A stretch of DNA of 64,000 nt from Pedobacter frigidisoli (GTDB lineage: Bacteria; Bacteroidota; Bacteroidia; Sphingobacteriales; Sphingobacteriaceae), in assembly GCF_004331675.1 (NCBI RefSeq), contig NZ_SJSN01000004.1, forward strand, positions 281,756 to 345,755, in the 5' to 3' direction. This document shows, piece after piece, positions 62,843-64,000 of the stretch. The notes under the pieces were generated by a model. It was not told the origin of the DNA. It saw only the letters and a program-made list of their open reading frames with translations, and did not search any database. The position numbers and the translations under genes were made by a program. Each line of letters opens with the position of its first letter. Position 1 is the stretch's first letter.

Positions 62843-64000
62843 TTAACCATTTATATTTTTAAAGTTCTGTGGATACAGGTCTTTAATTTTCTTGTGGTTT
62901 ATGGACATAATATTTTCCAGCGTGTATTTAAGCCACTTGTAGGGATTAACCTCATGTTTTTTGCAGATCGCAAAGAAAGAATAGATCATTGCTGATCTTT
63001 GCGCCGCTTCGTGGCTTCCTGCAAAGAGATAGTTTTTCCTGCCCAGGCTCACCGGTCTTATTGCATTTTCTACCAGGTTGTTGTCGATTTGAAGGCTGCC
63101 ATCATAAAGGTATTGTTCTCTGATTTTTCGTTCCACAGCATAAAGCTTCTGGATCATCAATAAGGCTTTTTCAGCTCTTGGTTTATCATTATCAAGTGCT
63201 TTTTCAAACTCACGTCGGGCATGGGCCCAGCAGGCCAGGTGTATGATATCTTTGCTTTGTGCATATTTTTGGTATACCGCATAGCCATCAGTCTGGAGGT
63301 AGCCCTTGAAGCTGCCCAGGATTGGTACAGGCGCACTACTCCCACGGGTAGGACTGTAATCAAATAATACGGTTCCATCCAAGGGAGAATGGTAGACCCA
63401 GTAATAACCTTGATGGCAAGCGCCTTTTTTGTCACTATCCATTACCCTTATCGGGGTTTCATCGACTTGTAGATATCCCTTTGTTTTTGTGTGTTTTGTC
63501 CAGCCTTCGATTGTGGAAGAAGGGATTTGGATATTCTCCCTGGCGAAGCGCTGCTTCTGCCGGTAAAGGGGAAGGTGGTCCATATACTTGTCGGTAAGTA
63601 TGGAGGCCAGCAAACCTGCTCCCGGTATTCCCTTATCTATGACACGCTCGGGCAGTTCTGCAATACTTACCCCATCGCCGTTTTTTTCCGCGTATTTGTA
63701 GCGGATATAACGCTTGATGAAAAAGCGTGCCGGTTCACATTCCAGTTCCTCTGTAATCTCTTTTCCAATACACACCATTTCTGTAAGATCACCCTGGGGA
63801 TGGATCTCAATCTCTTCTACGGGAAGGTGGGATGGTAACTTTGCACGTCCATGGTGATTTGGGCGCTTGCGCACATATTCTATCCTTTGTTTGACCTCTT
63901 CCTGCTGTAATAAGGTCATCTGAACAGGAGTTTCAAAGGGAAGCATTGCCTGGTTTGGATCACCCTCAAAGCGTTCACGCTTCTGTCCGAACTGCATGCG
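62843..64000 (-). mobile_element. IS66-family transposase (TnpC), truncated by the window edge
   Basis: The visible frame starts before the window edge (codon CGC at 63998-64000 precedes ATG 63995-63997), as expected for RMQFGQKRERF. DDE acids are visible in LQVDETPIRVMD and LQTDGYAVYQKY, with the glutamate in NNLVENAIRPVSLGRKNYLF. The IS66 C-terminal element (FFAICKKHEVNPYKWLKYTLENI) follows. TnpA/TnpB partners would lie beyond the window. DNA here is richer in GC than the core genes, consistent with recent arrival. Confidence 0.93.

Overview
The window looks like one continuous stretch of a Bacteroidota chromosome, most likely Sphingobacteriaceae and Pedobacter-like. The support is low GC, Bacteroidota -7 boxes (TAnnTTTG) upstream of the rpsF operon and the tRNA genes, lack of clear Shine-Dalgarno sequences, SusC/FecA-type receptor and lipoprotein signals, monomeric NADP isocitrate dehydrogenase, LytS/LytTR regulation, and a P. 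stutzeri-type rhamnose isomerase with a fused aldolase/dehydrogenase. The genus is inferred from gene content only.

Layout. 1-3.5 kb: end of the cell-shape cluster (mreD tail, mrdA, rodA). 3.6-6.6 kb: an acidic hypothetical protein, thymidine kinase and a nucleotide-sugar epimerase-like protein, followed by a three-unit tandem hairpin repeat. 7-10.4 kb: a large SWIM/SNF2 helicase. 10.4-19.3 kb: a minus-strand L-rhamnose catabolic cluster read as isomerase-like gene, rhaT, rhaEW, rhaI, FGGY kinase, GntR regulator. It should import L-rhamnose, isomerise it, phosphorylate it, cleave it to DHAP and lactaldehyde, and oxidise the lactaldehyde. Its first gene carries an in-frame TGA at codon 19. 19.6-29.3 kb: SDR, alpha/beta hydrolase, MazG-like protein, a histidine kinase / serine-hydrolase lipoprotein / LytTR regulator operon, GNAT, LEA14-like lipoprotein, S41 protease, and a 53-residue DUF2256 gene. 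29.4-29.9 kb: tRNA-Cys and two tandem tRNA-Phe genes.

30-37.9 kb: a membrane Fe-S oxidoreductase pair, small conserved proteins, an AsmA-like protein, MtgA and an SDR. 38-39.1 kb: the rpsF-rpsR-rplI operon with a clear promoter and a candidate autoregulatory leader. 39.5-46.6 kb: secreted protein, AraC regulator, Sm-like duplicated protein, dnaX, small membrane proteins and a GH43 enzyme. 46.8-49.1 kb: monomeric IDH. 49.4-53.2 kb: a three-gene ankyrin operon. 53.3-58.6 kb: TPR protein, lipoprotein, PQQ/sorbosone dehydrogenase-like protein, TonB-dependent receptor. 58.6-59 kb: a short ssb.

59.1-64 kb is accessory DNA: a zinc-ribbon protein overlapping a tyrosine recombinase broken by a frameshift, a DUF5063-like gene, an IS110-family transposase broken by a frameshift, and an IS66 transposase running off the window. 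The most interesting points are the conserved-position nonsense codon in the rhamnose cluster, structured repeats with compensatory changes, the ankyrin triad, the hydrolase placed inside a two-component operon, and the non-coding flanks of the IS110 element. No clearly new defence or mobile system is evident.
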